From Cerrena zonata (taxonomy: Eukaryota > Basidiomycota > Agaricomycetes > Polyporales > Cerrenaceae), in contig JASBNA010000024.1 of assembly GCA_038087015.1 (NCBI GenBank), positions 186,001 to 250,000 on the forward strand: a stretch of 64,000 nt of DNA, written 5' to 3'. The position numbers and the translations under genes were made by a program. The notes beneath the pieces are model-generated. The model saw only the letters and a list, made by a program, of their open reading frames with translations, was not told the origin of the DNA and did not search any database. Of this stretch, positions 9,609 through 20,435 are shown one piece after another (the stretch's first letter is position 1; every line of letters begins with the position of its first letter).

Positions 9609-11035
9609 TTAAATAACGTTATGGAACCCATCCTTACCCTTTGCCAACCCGGCCTTGACGATTTTGGAGATTTCGTTAGGGTCGGAGGTGATGGAGGTGA
9701 GATTGGTGAAGCCGGTTTTTGTAATGAGTAAGTCGTCTTCGATTCTGACTCCACCAATATACCAGTATTTATCTAAGACATCTTTATTGATGTATTTCAA
9801 TTTAGACTCATCCTTTAAGACATCTTCTAATAAGAATGGGGAGAAATATACCCCTGGCTCATCGGTGACAACCATGTTTTCCTGCAATGGACGACGTAAT
9901 CTCAAATACTTTAGTAATGGGTCGGGATCATTGTAATCAGGATGTCCCCCAACATCATGGGTGTCCATTCCTAATAAATGGCCCAAACCATGAGGGAAGA
10001 ACCTTGCCGATACTTTATTTTCAAAATCTCTTGTACCGAGTATTCTTTTTTGAAGATACCCAAGTTTATGAAGCCTTCAACCATAACTTTATGGGCGTGT
10101 AAATGGATATCATCCCATAAAGCACCGGGCTTGATAAGTTTCATGGTTTCTTGTTGCATTTTCAAGACAAGATTGTAAATGTCTAAGTGCTCCTTGGACC
10201 AATCGCCATTAATGGGGAAACAACGAGTCACATCACTGGCATAGCACTGCCATTCGGCACCAGCATCGATTAAAATGGATCTTTTCTTTTCATCAATCTC
10301 GTCGTCATTCTTTACATAATGTAATGTTGAGCAGCTAGGTCCACTGCAGCAAATAGGGTCATAGGATTGGTGCTTGGATCCTTGTCTAATGGCATGATAC
10401 ATGAACTCGGCATGGATGTGAGTCTCGTTGGTTTCTATTGGCAATGCAGACATGACTGCCAAATGACATTTATCGGTGATTTTAGCTGCGTGCTTCATCA
10501 ACTCAATCTCGTACCAATCCTTAATCATTCTTGACTCGTCCAATGCGTAGAAGAGGTTTTCATCACCGGCTATCAAAAATTCTTGATATTTGGAGTTGAA
10601 TTGATTAATGTCGGTGGTTAAAATACTATACCCTTTCAAGCTAGCTAAATCATCCTTCAATTCGGATGCATACTTAACTTGATCCACGTCGTACTTTTCG
10701 CCAGCATCCGCAAGACTGAGCGGTAATCCAGACCACATAACGTCGTCATAGTCAATATCGGGCAAATAAAGAGTCAACTGCTTCTTGTTCGCTTGGTACA
10801 AGACATGGCTCCCTGGAATATCACATCCCGTCAAATAGAAAAAATAACGGTTTTGTCTAACCGGCTTGGTCTGGTCACAGTACTGGTATAGTTCCAAATC
10901 CTCTCCTGATATGAAGACTGCAGTCTTGTCAGCCTCTGCTGAACTGATTTTTGATTGCAAATGTCTTACAACATTTTCTGCGTGTGCTTTGGCTGGATAC
11001 TTGTGTCCTTTAACACTTTCTATAACGCTCGACAT
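9609..11035 (-). CDS. Xaa-Pro dipeptidase/aminopeptidase (YFR006W-like), one frameshift
   Basis: M24B metallopeptidase that cleaves Xaa-Pro bonds, with an N-terminal AMP_N domain (VFISGEDLELYQYCD, RYFFYLTG) and a C-terminal pita-bread catalytic domain. Dinuclear metal ligands are visible: D in SILIDAGAEW, D in ASDVTRCFP, H in HGLGHLLGMDTHD, and two E residues, one in VTDEPGVYF and one in VRIEDDLL. The frame breaks at 10018-10021, where a run of A (minus strand) is one base short. Correcting it joins the halves through the expected FFPHGLGHLLGMD. The rebuilt length is about 475 residues. In S. cerevisiae the homologue YFR006W sits beside SAD1 and RPN11, the same neighbours as here. Start chosen at the first ATG, 11035. 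Confidence 0.88.
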
Positions 11036-11525
11036 CGTCAGTACGTCTTCACTGTCTTTCCTTCAGCAACCTTGGTTTCTACCCCGATTCAAATCGAAAA
11101 GAATCTGCTAATCATCTCCTCTTGTGCCGTACCGTTTTTTGTCCGCTTTTCAAGTTGTTTTTTCCGTCTGCTCAGTAGATTTTACTAGCAGCTCCCGTCA
11201 TACGCAGCCTAGTTTCCCAGGTCACACCCATCGCTGCAGCCAGTGCAATCCCTGCCCCATTGGCCTGGCTCTGGTAATACCAGCCGGTGGTTTCACTCTT
11301 CTTTAATGGTATAGTCGTAGGTTTTAATGAAAAACCTGCACACAGGTGATAGATTCTGTTCACGTGATCACAAATTTCCAAATCAAAGAGAAAAAATCAA
11401 CAATTTGAAAAGAACAAGCAGAATTGCCACCAACTGAAGACGGGTTTATATAAAAGAATATACAAGAGTTGGGAGGCATTCCAAAGAGAAACTATAAATC
11501 AATTGAACACATAGTATAAGACAAG
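11036..11525. promoter_or_regulatory. Divergent promoter of the prolidase gene and RPN11
   Basis: A 490-bp bidirectional promoter. Close to RPN11 there is a TTGCCACC at 11424-11431 (proteasome-element-like) and a TATATAAA at 11447-11454, 72 bp before the RPN11 ATG. A CACGTG lies near 11360. I see no additional gene. Confidence 0.5.
11424..11431 (-). promoter_or_regulatory. PACE-like (Rpn4) element upstream of RPN11
   Basis: Read on the minus strand this is GGTGGCAA, 8 of the 9 bases of the S. cerevisiae proteasome-associated control element GGTGGCAAA, located 95 bp before the RPN11 ATG and just upstream of a TATA box. Rpn4 control of RPN11 is established in S. cerevisiae; here it is inferred. 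Confidence 0.5.
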
Positions 11526-12464
11526 ATGGAAAGATTACAGAGACTATTAGGTGCTGGTGGAGGATTAGGAGGTGGAGCGCCACCTCCAGCAGATGGACCC
11601 GCTATAGATAATGCCGAAACCGTTTATATATCATCGTTAGCACTTTTAAAGATGTTGAAGCACGGCCGTGCCGGTGTTCCTATGGAAGTTATGGGGTTGA
11701 TGTTGGGAGAATTTGTTGATGAATTTACTATCCATGTAATTGATGTATTTGCCATGCCTCAATCCGGTACTGGTGTTTCTGTGGAGGCCGTTGATGATGT
11801 TTTCCAGACTAAGATGATGGATATGCTAAGACAAACTGGCCGTGATCAAATGGTTGTTGGATGGTACCATTCACATCCAGGGTTTGGTTGTTGGTTATCT
11901 TCAGTTGATGTTAATACTCAACAATCTTTTGAACAATTGAATAAAAGAGCAGTGGCCGTTGTTGTTGATCCTATCCAATCGGTTAAAGGTAAGGTGGTCA
12001 TTGATGCTTTTAGAACAATTGATACCACCACCTTGATGATGGGCCAAGAACCTCGTCAAACCACTTCTAACGTTGGTCATCTTAATAAACCTTCCATTCA
12101 AGCATTAATCCATGGTTTAAACCGTCATTATTACTCATTAAACATCGACTATCATAAAACTTCTTACGAAACTAATATGTTATTGAACTTACATAAAAAG
12201 AATTGGCAATCTGGATTGAAAATGGTTGATTATAACCATAAAGAACACGATAATTTGAATAATACTCAAGACTTGGTGAGAATTGCAAAGTTATATAATG
12301 AACGTGTCACTGAAGAAAAAGAGTTGCTGGAAGACCAATTGAAGACTAGATACGTCGGTAAACAAGATCCAAAGAAACATTTGTCCGATACCGCTGAAAA
12401 AGCTATAGAAGAAAACGTTACGTCATTATTGACTGGTAATATCAACAGTTTAGCCATTCAATAA
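11526..12464 (+). CDS. RPN11: Rpn11, proteasome lid deubiquitinase
   Basis: JAMM metalloprotease of the 19S lid that removes ubiquitin chains from substrates as they enter the proteasome. The JAMM zinc site is intact: E54 in [11 protein letters not shown], then H115, H117 and D128 in [16 protein letters not shown]. The 312 residues match the family (306 in S. cerevisiae), apart from a glycine/proline-rich insert at about 10-23. A CTG codon at 12327-12329 (residue 268) sits where the S. cerevisiae protein has threonine in EKELTEE, which is compatible with serine decoding. SAD1 follows 163 bp downstream on the same strand. Confidence 0.98.
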   Translation: MERLQRLLGAGGGLGGGAPPPADGPAIDNAETVYISSLALLKMLKHGRAGVPMEVMGLMLGEFVDEFTIHVIDVFAMPQSGTGVSVEAVDDVFQTKMMDMLRQTGRDQMVVGWYHSHPGFGCWLSSVDVNTQQSFEQLNKRAVAVVVDPIQSVKGKVVIDAFRTIDTTTLMMGQEPRQTTSNVGHLNKPSIQALIHGLNRHYYSLNIDYHKTSYETNMLLNLHKKNWQSGLKMVDYNHKEHDNLNNTQDLVRIAKLYNERVTEEKELLEDQLKTRYVGKQDPKKHLSDTAEKAIEENVTSLLTGNINSLAIQ

Positions 12465-12627
12465 GTAGCATATGTATAAATAAATATCTTTTCAAAGTAA
12501 AAAACAATGTAAACTAGAAATCCATGTAAAACAGAAATCCATGTAATGAGGCTGCTAATTTTCAAAGCGAAAAAAAAAAACATCCTAGACATCTCTATCT
12601 TCGATAATATATTGTTACAATTGGAAC

Positions 12628-14163
12628 ATGTCAAACCCTGAGAGGCGTACCAAGAAGCAGAAGGTTGCTCACGAGCCCCAGTCACAGTCTGCTCCTCGAT
12701 TGGGATCTGATTCTGACTCCGATGAAGAGCTTCCCTCATATATGCAGCAAAAAACGAACTCTACCTCGAACTCAAGAAATACTTTCATTTACTTAGACAC
12801 CATTAATCGTAACTTGCTAGATTTCGATTTTGAAAAAATGTGTCTGATTTCCCTAGCAACAAATTTTGTTTACGGTTGTTTGGTCTGTGGGAAATATTTC
12901 CAAGGGAGATCACCTAATTCCCATGCTTACAACCATGCAATTAATGAAAACCACCATATATTCGTCAATCTCGAAACTACAAACTTTTATATATTACCTG
13001 ACAATTACCAAATTCAAAATGACGAAATTTTGAAGTATTTATCTGATATAAAGTTATTAATTAGTCCCCAATACACCAAAGACGATATGAAGAATCTTTC
13101 CCATATCGCAACTGCCAAAGATCTTAATAACAAACCTTATCATGTTGGGTATATTGGCTTGAACAACATTTCGAGTAATGATTATTCCAATGTCATATTA
13201 CAATTACTAGTCCATATTCCAGAAATTCGGAACTTTTATTTAAGTCTTTCATTACCAGAGTCTGAAGATATGAAGGTCAAAATAAACCGTAAATCTATAT
13301 TGCATGAAAAATTTGGTCTATTTGTTAGAAAGTTCTGGTCTTCTCACTTGTTTAAACCTCATATATCACCACATGACCTTTTACAATTCATATCATTATC
13401 AAGTCAAAAAAAATTCACTATCAACGAGCAGAGCCTGCCGAAGGCTTTTTTGGTATGGCTTCTAAATCAATTACATCTTCAATTGGTGAAAGCTACAAAA
13501 AAAAGTAAAACAGTGCTTTCAGAAACTTTCCAAGGTAACATAGAAATCAAAACAACAACGTTAATTGCTAACGATAACAAGGATACTAAGAAAGTTGATT
13601 TTGTCCTAGATACCGCTTCAACAAAACTGATAAAACTGAAGTTTTGGCTCTTATCACTCCAACTACCAGATACGTCACTACTTGCAAACTCCGGGTTGTT
13701 AAATCGAAATGGAGATGATACTGGTCAACTTCCACAAATATCTTTATTGGAACTTTTAGAGAAATATAATGGTGAGAGCACTCATCAAACTTCACCTTCA
13801 GAAGTAAAACAATATAAATTGTTGCAGCCATTGCCAAAGTACATTTTAATTCATGTTGATCGTGGTTTAGAAGAAGGCTCTAGAGGGAGCCCGATGGTTG
13901 TTAAATACCCAGAGATAATAAATATGGCACCATACGTTGCAGGCGCTAATGGAGAATTGAACTATAAACTAGCTGGTAATATTACTCATCAACTAGTTAA
14001 TGGACAAAAATTAGACCGCTCTGACGATAAGCATCAATGGTCGATAAGCTTACCTAAGACTAGTGACAATTGGGTCACAATCAATAACTTACGAATTGAT
14101 ACCTGTGAAAGAGAATTGTTATTCTTGAAAGAAAGCTATATACAATTATGGGTTCAATGCTAA
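12628..14163 (+). CDS. SAD1: Sad1/Usp39-like tri-snRNP assembly factor
   Basis: Splicing factor needed for U4/U6.U5 tri-snRNP assembly; a ubiquitin-protease fold that has lost catalysis. The 511 residues show a basic nuclear N-terminus, the UBP-type zinc finger at about 55-125 (CLVCGKYFQGRSPNSHAYNH and NHHIFVNLET) and the inactive USP domain (YIGLNNISSNDYSNVILQLL, where the catalytic cysteine position is not C). CTG at 12844-12846 encodes residue 73, where human and other family members have the conserved serine of EKLCSISLS; this supports serine decoding. The start is the first ATG. Its TAA overlaps the stop of the convergent SAM35 gene by two bases. Confidence 0.95.
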   Translation: MSNPERRTKKQKVAHEPQSQSAPRLGSDSDSDEELPSYMQQKTNSTSNSRNTFIYLDTINRNLLDFDFEKMCLISLATNFVYGCLVCGKYFQGRSPNSHAYNHAINENHHIFVNLETTNFYILPDNYQIQNDEILKYLSDIKLLISPQYTKDDMKNLSHIATAKDLNNKPYHVGYIGLNNISSNDYSNVILQLLVHIPEIRNFYLSLSLPESEDMKVKINRKSILHEKFGLFVRKFWSSHLFKPHISPHDLLQFISLSSQKKFTINEQSLPKAFLVWLLNQLHLQLVKATKKSKTVLSETFQGNIEIKTTTLIANDNKDTKKVDFVLDTASTKLIKLKFWLLSLQLPDTSLLANSGLLNRNGDDTGQLPQISLLELLEKYNGESTHQTSPSEVKQYKLLQPLPKYILIHVDRGLEEGSRGSPMVVKYPEIINMAPYVAGANGELNYKLAGNITHQLVNGQKLDRSDDKHQWSISLPKTSDNWVTINNLRIDTCERELLFLKESYIQLWVQC

Positions 14164-15165
14164 AAGTCTTTACTAATAACATTGTAAGAATGATCAATGA
14201 TACCTTCGAATTTTTTTTGAGTAAGTACTTTATAAATTTGAGTATCCTTACCCAATATCTTATCAATACATATAACAAAAGCGATGACTTTCAATTCGAT
14301 AATTTTCGTAGGTAGTTGAGTGTTTTCGGGGGTAATGTAATCAACCAACAATTCCAATGTAGTATTGAATTTCGATAACTGATCCTCATAGTATGAGTTA
14401 ATTGCCTTTGGGTTATCTATAACTTGAAATTCCAAAGCATTTTCTCTTAGATAACGTAAAGGATAGTTGATGCTACTTGACTTCTTGGTGTCGAACAAAG
14501 ATGCATGTCTAATTCTGAAAGAATTCCAATTAGGTATTTCCTTTAACAAGGATACTGAGGTTGCAAACCTAACGTGTTCATTTTCATACAATGCCTCGTC
14601 AATCTTGAAAACTTTGATCTACGACCTCTAAGTTACCTCTTGAGATTTCCACTAACAAGGATAAGATCCATAGGTCATTCAAATCATGGTCTATCAAATT
14701 ATTAATGAAAAACGCTTGGATGTCTTCTTTAAAATATTTGTCACTGATTGTCTCGGTAAAGCTTTTGCATGATCTTATAGTTCGAGAGGAGTCTTCGCCG
14801 TTTTCTATAAGTATCGGAAGCTGACCATCTTCAGAGGCATGGTGGGACATTTTGAGTAAAGAATGAGGGCATTTATTACTTGAAGAATTGGATGGAAGTT
14901 TGAGTTTATGCCTATAACATAAAATCAAGCACTGAGCCAACGATATAGGATCTGTTGGTATATATTTGTCATTATCTAAAGCTAGAACATTTGGAACTCC
15001 AAGAATGAAGGAGTCATTGGAATTGGATTTTGAGGCAGACTCGAAGTATAGCCTATTACTTTCAATTGCCTGCTTGCTGCCCGCAGTTGTATTTGGTATT
15101 GGTGGGTAGGTCTTCAATGGGAAGGTCTCAAACACTGACCTCAATAAGCTAGGCACTTGAACCAT
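14160..15165 (-). CDS. SAM35: Sam35, outer-membrane beta-barrel sorting subunit, one frameshift
   Basis: Peripheral subunit of the mitochondrial SAM complex, which recognises the beta-signal of outer-membrane barrel precursors. The N-terminus (VPSLLRSVFETFPLKTYPPI) matches the Sam35 start (VKRIFDTFPLQTYAA in S. cerevisiae), and downstream LPILIENGEDSSRTIRS corresponds to LPILVEGYKKRIIRS. The frame breaks at 14608-14611, where a run of four T on the minus strand appears one too long. Removing one T joins the reading through SFKIDEALYENEHVRF. The rebuilt product is about 334 residues, against 329 in S. cerevisiae. No membrane segment is evident, as expected. Its stop overlaps that of SAD1. Confidence 0.88.
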
Positions 15166-15481
15166 TCTAACCTGCTTTCAATGATTGTATACAAAGATTC
15201 AGTAGATGGCTTTCGATTTTTTTTTTTTTTTCTCCTTCAACGATTGCGGTAAGGATCTACGTTTACGAGTTGCTTCACAGCAGCCAATACAAGTAATAGA
15301 TGAACGAAAGACGACGACTCGTGCTTTGTAGAATTGGTAGAAGATGTGTATTATAAAAGACGTCTAAGTTAAACCTGAATATAAGTAAGACAAACCATAG
15401 AGAATAAAAAAAAAGAATTACTTGAAAAGAAAAAATCATTGAACAAAAATTAAAGCAAACTTCATAAACATAATTTAGCAG
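15166..15481. other. SAM35 promoter and PAA1 3' flank
   Basis: Contains a T-run near 15220-15232 and A-rich sequence near 15405-15450, consistent with a promoter followed by the 3' end of the next minus-strand gene. Nothing else is seen. Confidence 0.35.
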
Positions 15482-16157
15482 CTAATCGTCTTCTTCTGGA
15501 ATCAAATCAATTGATAAATCGTACCAGGTTTGATTGGCAAATTTACATTCACTAACTCCATTATTATTAAAGCCGATTTTTTCGTAAAATGGTATTAAAT
15601 CTTTATGACAAATGATAACAACTTTGGAGCCCTAAATCTTGATTAGATAATTTTTGAATATAATCATGCATTAATAAGGTTCCCAAGTTCTTACCCTGCC
15701 ATTCTGGGTCAACAACTAAACCGTGTATCCCGACAAAACGAGAATGTTCAATATGACCAGCAGTCGGGTCATTTTCTGAAGGTAATTCCATTGAGGCTTC
15801 TGTTATATGACTAGAATGAATCTTGGTTGCAATTATGTGACCAATCAAAGTCTCTTTGGTAACGGAGGATTTCACTGGCAAATCATCATCTTCTTGTTCA
15901 TTATCACTCTTGGAATCTTTGTGCTCAGCTTCTATTCTTTCGGCTACTTCTGGCAAATTGATAGCATTATACTTATATGAATACTCTCTAACAAACAACC
16001 CCGAACATAACTCTGGACATGTAGTTAATCGGTATTTAAATTTATCTGGCGTACATCTTTCTGCTTCACTGAAACCTTTTGCTTCTAGAGCAATACATTG
16101 ATCGATATCTTCAATCGTTAATGGTCTGATGGATACATTAGGTGGGAAGTCGGACAT
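15482..16157 (-). CDS. PAA1: Paa1-like polyamine/arylalkylamine N-acetyltransferase, one frameshift
   Basis: GNAT-fold acetyltransferase that uses acetyl-CoA to acetylate polyamines and aromatic amines. The fold runs from SIRPLTIEDIDQCIALE through motif A, VVDPEWQGKNLGTLLMHDYI (acetyl-CoA pyrophosphate loop Q-G-K-N-L-G), to VIICHKDLIPFYEKIGF, the typical C-terminal strand and tyrosine. The frame breaks at 15630-15632 (one extra G on the minus strand). Beyond it the reading continues to a TAG at 15482-15484. The rebuilt protein is about 224 residues, longer than S. cerevisiae Paa1 (191) because of an acidic insert at about 78-95. Its S. cerevisiae neighbours IPT1 and SNF11 also have homologues in this window. 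Confidence 0.85.
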
Positions 16158-16336
16158 TGTTTAGTGATTCTTATGCTGTGTTCTGCTTTACTATAAGTAT
16201 CTGTTTCTTTTCGAGGGGGCAACTAGTAGTACGATATCAACTGACAGTTCGTTGATTGTTTTTTTTCAACGAAAAACCGAAAAAGACCAAAAAAAAAAAA
16301 AAAAATAGAAAATGAAAATGGAAATTTAAAAAAAAA

Positions 16337-16348
16337 ATGTACGGATGT
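16337..16348 (+). promoter_or_regulatory. Rap1/telomere-like ATGTACGGATGT between PAA1 and HAT2
   Basis: The element lies 180 bp upstream of the PAA1 ATG (transcribed leftward) and just beyond the HAT2 stop. It belongs to the recurrent TGTACGG family of this window. The flanks are A-runs. Confidence 0.4.
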
Positions 16349-16373
16349 TTTATAATACAATTATATAAATGAT

Positions 16374-17630
16374 TTACTCTAAATCAGAGGCTTTCAAGTC
16401 CAAAGGTTTGTCCAGCTCAAGTAAACCTTTGCTCATTTCCCAAAGATGGACGATGTTGTCGTCGGCGACCGAAGCAAGAGTCCAGTTGGCGTAGGGACAC
16501 CAACTCAAATCGGTGACAGCACCAGTATGACCAGCGTGCATCATGAATAATTCAGGACATCCATCTTCGGCATCTTCCTGGGCCTGTTCTTCACCGACTC
16601 TGAAGAGATCCCATATGATGAGCCTGCGGTCTTGAGAACCAGAAGCTATGATTCCGTCCTGGTGAGGAGAGAATTCCAAACTAGTGATGGAATCGGAGTG
16701 GCCCATCATGGTATGTAAAAGACCATTATTGCTCTTATCTTTGATTGACAAGTTACGCAAGTCTAGTAAATTGACGTTGGAGTTGGTATTCCCAATGGCT
16801 ATAAGGTTTTGTGAAAATGGGGAAAAGCTCAATGAGTTAATTCCCTTTGAGTCGGCCCCGTAAAATTTCGAAACGGGAGTATTGGGAGTTCTGATATCAA
16901 ATATATACGCGTATCCGTCGTCAGATACACTTCCGAAAAGATTCTCATCAGAGCAGTGCCATTTAACATCGTTGACTATATCGGTGGCAGTAGTATTTTT
17001 AAAAATTTGACCATTATTGGAATCTAATTTGGAAATATCACTTAATACCACTGATGAGTCGTCAGATGCAGTAAGAAGGTGATTTTTCTTATGGGGGCTC
17101 CATGATAAACCGTACCCGTTCTGAGTATGTGGTTCGAAATGAGCATAACTACCGGAATTTGTCTCTTTTGATAAATCATATAAATCTATATGGCCCGAAC
17201 CATTAATGGTAGCCACAATCGAAGGGTCTTGAGGCAAGTAGCGAGCACGATTGATTTCAGCTTTATTCGTGTACTTTTTCTTTATCTTGATTCTAGTTGA
17301 TACCTTCTTATTTGCCTCCCCATCCTCTTTTTTAGCCTTCGACTTGGTATCTGGTAATTGAGTAGAGGCTATTTTCAAGTAATCAGTATCTTCCCCAGAT
17401 GTGTGGGTTCCTAGAAGCAATTTGGCATCAATTTCCCCTTCTGGGTTTACCTTATGTTCTGGAAGCCATTGTACCGTCAATGATGGCCACGTTAAAGCAG
17501 TTTCACTGACAAACTCATACATGTAACGACAGTTCTTTCTCCATAATTGGTATTCCTCTTTAATACTAAGCTCTTTTTGACTGTCATCTGGCATTCCCAA
17601 TGCACCCAAAGTGGCCGGATCAAGTGACAT
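16374..17630 (-). CDS. HAT2: Hat2, histone-binding WD40 subunit of histone acetyltransferase
   Basis: RbAp46/48-family histone chaperone that partners Hat1 to acetylate newly made histone H4. The N-terminal H4-binding helix region (IKEEYQLWRKNCRYMYEFVSETALTWPSLTVQWLPEH) is well conserved, followed by about six WD repeats such as GLSWSPHKKNHLLTASDD and LEFSPHQDGIIASGSQDRRLIIWDL. The RVGEEQAQEDAEDGCPELFMMHAGH segment is diagnostic of this family. Hat2 is preferred over Msi1 because of the close match to LTWPSLTVQWLP and the GTHTSGE stretch, but a Msi1 role cannot be excluded. The 418 residues match family length; no disruption. Confidence 0.9.
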   Translation of the reverse strand: MSLDPATLGALGMPDDSQKELSIKEEYQLWRKNCRYMYEFVSETALTWPSLTVQWLPEHKVNPEGEIDAKLLLGTHTSGEDTDYLKIASTQLPDTKSKAKKEDGEANKKVSTRIKIKKKYTNKAEINRARYLPQDPSIVATINGSGHIDLYDLSKETNSGSYAHFEPHTQNGYGLSWSPHKKNHLLTASDDSSVVLSDISKLDSNNGQIFKNTTATDIVNDVKWHCSDENLFGSVSDDGYAYIFDIRTPNTPVSKFYGADSKGINSLSFSPFSQNLIAIGNTNSNVNLLDLRNLSIKDKSNNGLLHTMMGHSDSITSLEFSPHQDGIIASGSQDRRLIIWDLFRVGEEQAQEDAEDGCPELFMMHAGHTGAVTDLSWCPYANWTLASVADDNIVHLWEMSKGLLELDKPLDLKASDLE

Positions 17631-17850
17631 TTTCTTCGAGATCTAACTAACTAATTGCTTAATGTCAAATAAGATGTTAACATACTTTGTTTTCATCTCT
17701 GTCTTCTCATTTTGACTACACGCATTTTTTTTTTTTCATCAATTTTTCGCTTTGCTGCTTTTCACTACACGTCTTTTGCAAGTTATGGAAGTAAATAGTT
17801 AAATAAATAAGGTTGTCTATGTAAAAATCTATACCGAAGGTGAAGCTCAA

Positions 17851-20435
17851 TTAAACCATGCTGTGGTCTCCAAACTCTGAATCGCGTTCGATCAAACTCT
17901 CGTCGTCTTTGTTCAGCCCTTCGTAATGATCGATAATTCTCAACGCGTCACTAATATGGGAGAAGTAAGGCTCTTCGTATTCTCCTATCAAGTGACCCAA
18001 AGAAGAAGTCTCATCATCAGCAGTGTCTATATCATCCCCCTGGAAGGAGGCAGCTTCACCAGCATCAAATCGGTTTAAGCGTCTGTTCGGTGAAGAAGCT
18101 TGATAATCGAAATATTTCATCAGCTCCAAGTGTCTGGTTAAAAGTTTTGCTATACCAGTAGCATTTAACCGTTGTTTTAGGTGACTGTCTTCGATGACAC
18201 GAACAAAAAAGGAACGGATCCCTCTTTCTTCGTAGTTTTGTAAAAGCTTGAGGAGGATTTGGGCAGCTGAAGAATCCAATTCTGTCATTCCATCTAGATC
18301 AAAAATGATGTATTTGGTCATCGAGCAATCTCTACTCCTTTTCAGGGCTGGGTGGGCACGAGTGGATCCATACATTTCAACTCGTTTAAGACGTGTCTTC
18401 AAGTCGTTGGTATTAACAAACGATAAAGGCTCAGGGATTTTTATGATCAAGCAGCCTTCTATTTCTTCCAACGCTTGGACATTCAATTCTCTGAAATTAT
18501 CATCGGTGAAAACATTATACTGACTGCGACGATTTTTTTCAAGGTTAATGGAATTCCTACCTTGTGAAATCGAACGGGAGTTTCTTGAAAGATCAGCATC
18601 GAGGAAGGTGTTTGTTCCGGGATATCTACCCAAGATTTGAATTCTTGATTCTGCTGAATGTTTGATTACTCTAATCAACAGGTATATTAAACCAACTGCA
18701 ATTCCGGTTTCCATTGAAAAAAATACAGTTGTTAATACAGTGATTGCAAAAGTTACCAATTCATTGTACCCACGACTCTTCCAGTGAAACCATAATTCAT
18801 AAGGTGCTTCATCAATTAATGAAATCCCAATAACACAAGTGACGACACTCAAAATACATTTGGGAACAAAATATAAGTAATCACAGATCGAGTTTGCAGT
18901 AATTAGGGCAATAGCACCCATTATAGCACCCGAGGTTGTGGTTTTAGCTGAAATTGCATTGATTTTAGATCTTCCATAACCTCCAAATGCTGGGAGTGCA
19001 CCAAATACTGATCCGGTGACATTGATAAAGCCCAATGCAACTAGTTCACGGTTAGAAGAAATTGGTAGATTATAAATTGATCCGAGAGATTTTGAGGCAG
19101 TTGTACTTTCGAAAAATCCCAACATTGCACATAGAAATCCAGAGCTACTCAAAAATTTAATATATTTCACAACGTTATGCAGAAAAGGATTGTAAAAGGT
19201 GAATGAGTCATCTCTATTTTTAATTTCCCCAATAATGTCTATTCCTTTCTGATCCCAACGATTTACTTGAGATAACCATGTTGCAAGACAGGTGACGATT
19301 AAAATTTCAGGAATGTAAACAAGTTTTTGATACAAATGGTTCTGACTTTTGGTTGCTTGTTTCTTAAACGAACGAAGAGCCATTATAACAATAAAGCCAA
19401 TAAGACTAATGATAAGGGTCAATTTATGAAATTCCTTAAAATAATGAACTAAAAAAGTTAATTTATCAAAAGGGGAATGAATGTCTGGTAATTCCGGATC
19501 ACCTCGAACTTGCTTAAGCAATTCATCTAAGCCTAGCATTGAAATTGAAGCATTGATTATCATTACAATCCCAACTCCACTAATAAAGCCTTTGAGTAAT
19601 GATTCGCTTAAAACATTATCTAAAAACCCAAACCGACCTAACCCGAATCCAAGTAAGCTGGCTCCACTCACGAGGGTGATTGCAACAACGTACTCAATTG
19701 GGTCAAGGTTCTTCTTTTTAGCATGATGTAATAATGGTTCCACCGCCTGGCCGACAATCAAGGAAATTGGGGCTTCCGGGCCCACCACCATTTGAGGAAC
19801 ACTACCAAAGACCATATAGATCAAGGGAGCAATCCCCAACGAGAACAAACCACAAGTGATGGGAACGTGAGCCAAGGAAGTAGCGTATGAAATGCACAAG
19901 GGTATTTGAAAGTAGCTAAGGAGATACCGCCAACCAAATCACCTAAAAAGTAAGATATGTTGTACTCTGGAACCCAAGATAATATTGGTAAATAGTAAGG
20001 TAAAACCACATTCCAAGGTAGATTATCAATGCTTCTAGTTCTTGTCGGCTCATATTCGGTGGGAGGAGTGCCATCGGTATTATCACCATTTGCGTCGGCC
20101 AAAACATTGATGCTTGGGACATGGGACAACTCCCGTGGATTGATAATAATTGAAGCTTGATCATCCTGGGTACCCTGACGTATATTTGATACCGTCTTCA
20201 AAGGAGATCCACCGTGGTTTAATCTGGTCTGTTGAGCCGGGTTACCGTAAGTGACATCTGTCTATTTTCAACTGAGCTATACTCGTTCGAAGGCTTGACT
20301 CCGAAGAAGAGAGGAAGTCTCGGTATTAACCCGTTTATTAGATATCTTTCGATAACTTGGTTCAGAATTGCTAGACTTCGATATCTGCGAAGATGAACCA
20401 CTCCGTGGGGGGTCGTTTGTATTTCTAGCAGACAT
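17851..20435 (-). CDS. SulP/SLC26 anion transporter (YPR003C-like), three frameshifts
   Basis: Multi-pass membrane transporter with a C-terminal STAS domain, like S. cerevisiae YPR003C, a putative sulfate permease. A polar N-terminal region precedes the transmembrane core from about residue 110 (LPILSWVPEYNISYFLGDLVGGISLATF...). Core hallmarks include MVFGSVPQMVVGPEAPISLIVGQ and GALPAFGGYGRSKINA. The STAS domain includes YIIFDLDGMTELDSSAAQILLKLL. The frame is broken near 19907-19911 (one base missing) and twice between 20246 and 20268. The true start is the ATG at 20435, whose frame carries stops at 20260-20280 until two compensating one-base changes are made. The rebuilt length is about 860 residues. 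It is divergent from AIM45, whose S. cerevisiae homologue YPR004C is also adjacent to YPR003C. Confidence 0.85.

Noticed and set aside
9393..9731. Plus-strand frame with a hydrophobic stretch starting around 9534
   Set aside because: It runs antisense into the 3' end of the prolidase gene, its ATG context is arbitrary and no family is recognisable. The overlapped region includes a regulatory site.
20246..20280. Possible mini-intron at the SulP gene N-terminus
   Set aside because: The distance between the stops and resumed frame is under 35 bases, with no branch site; two one-base indels explain it.
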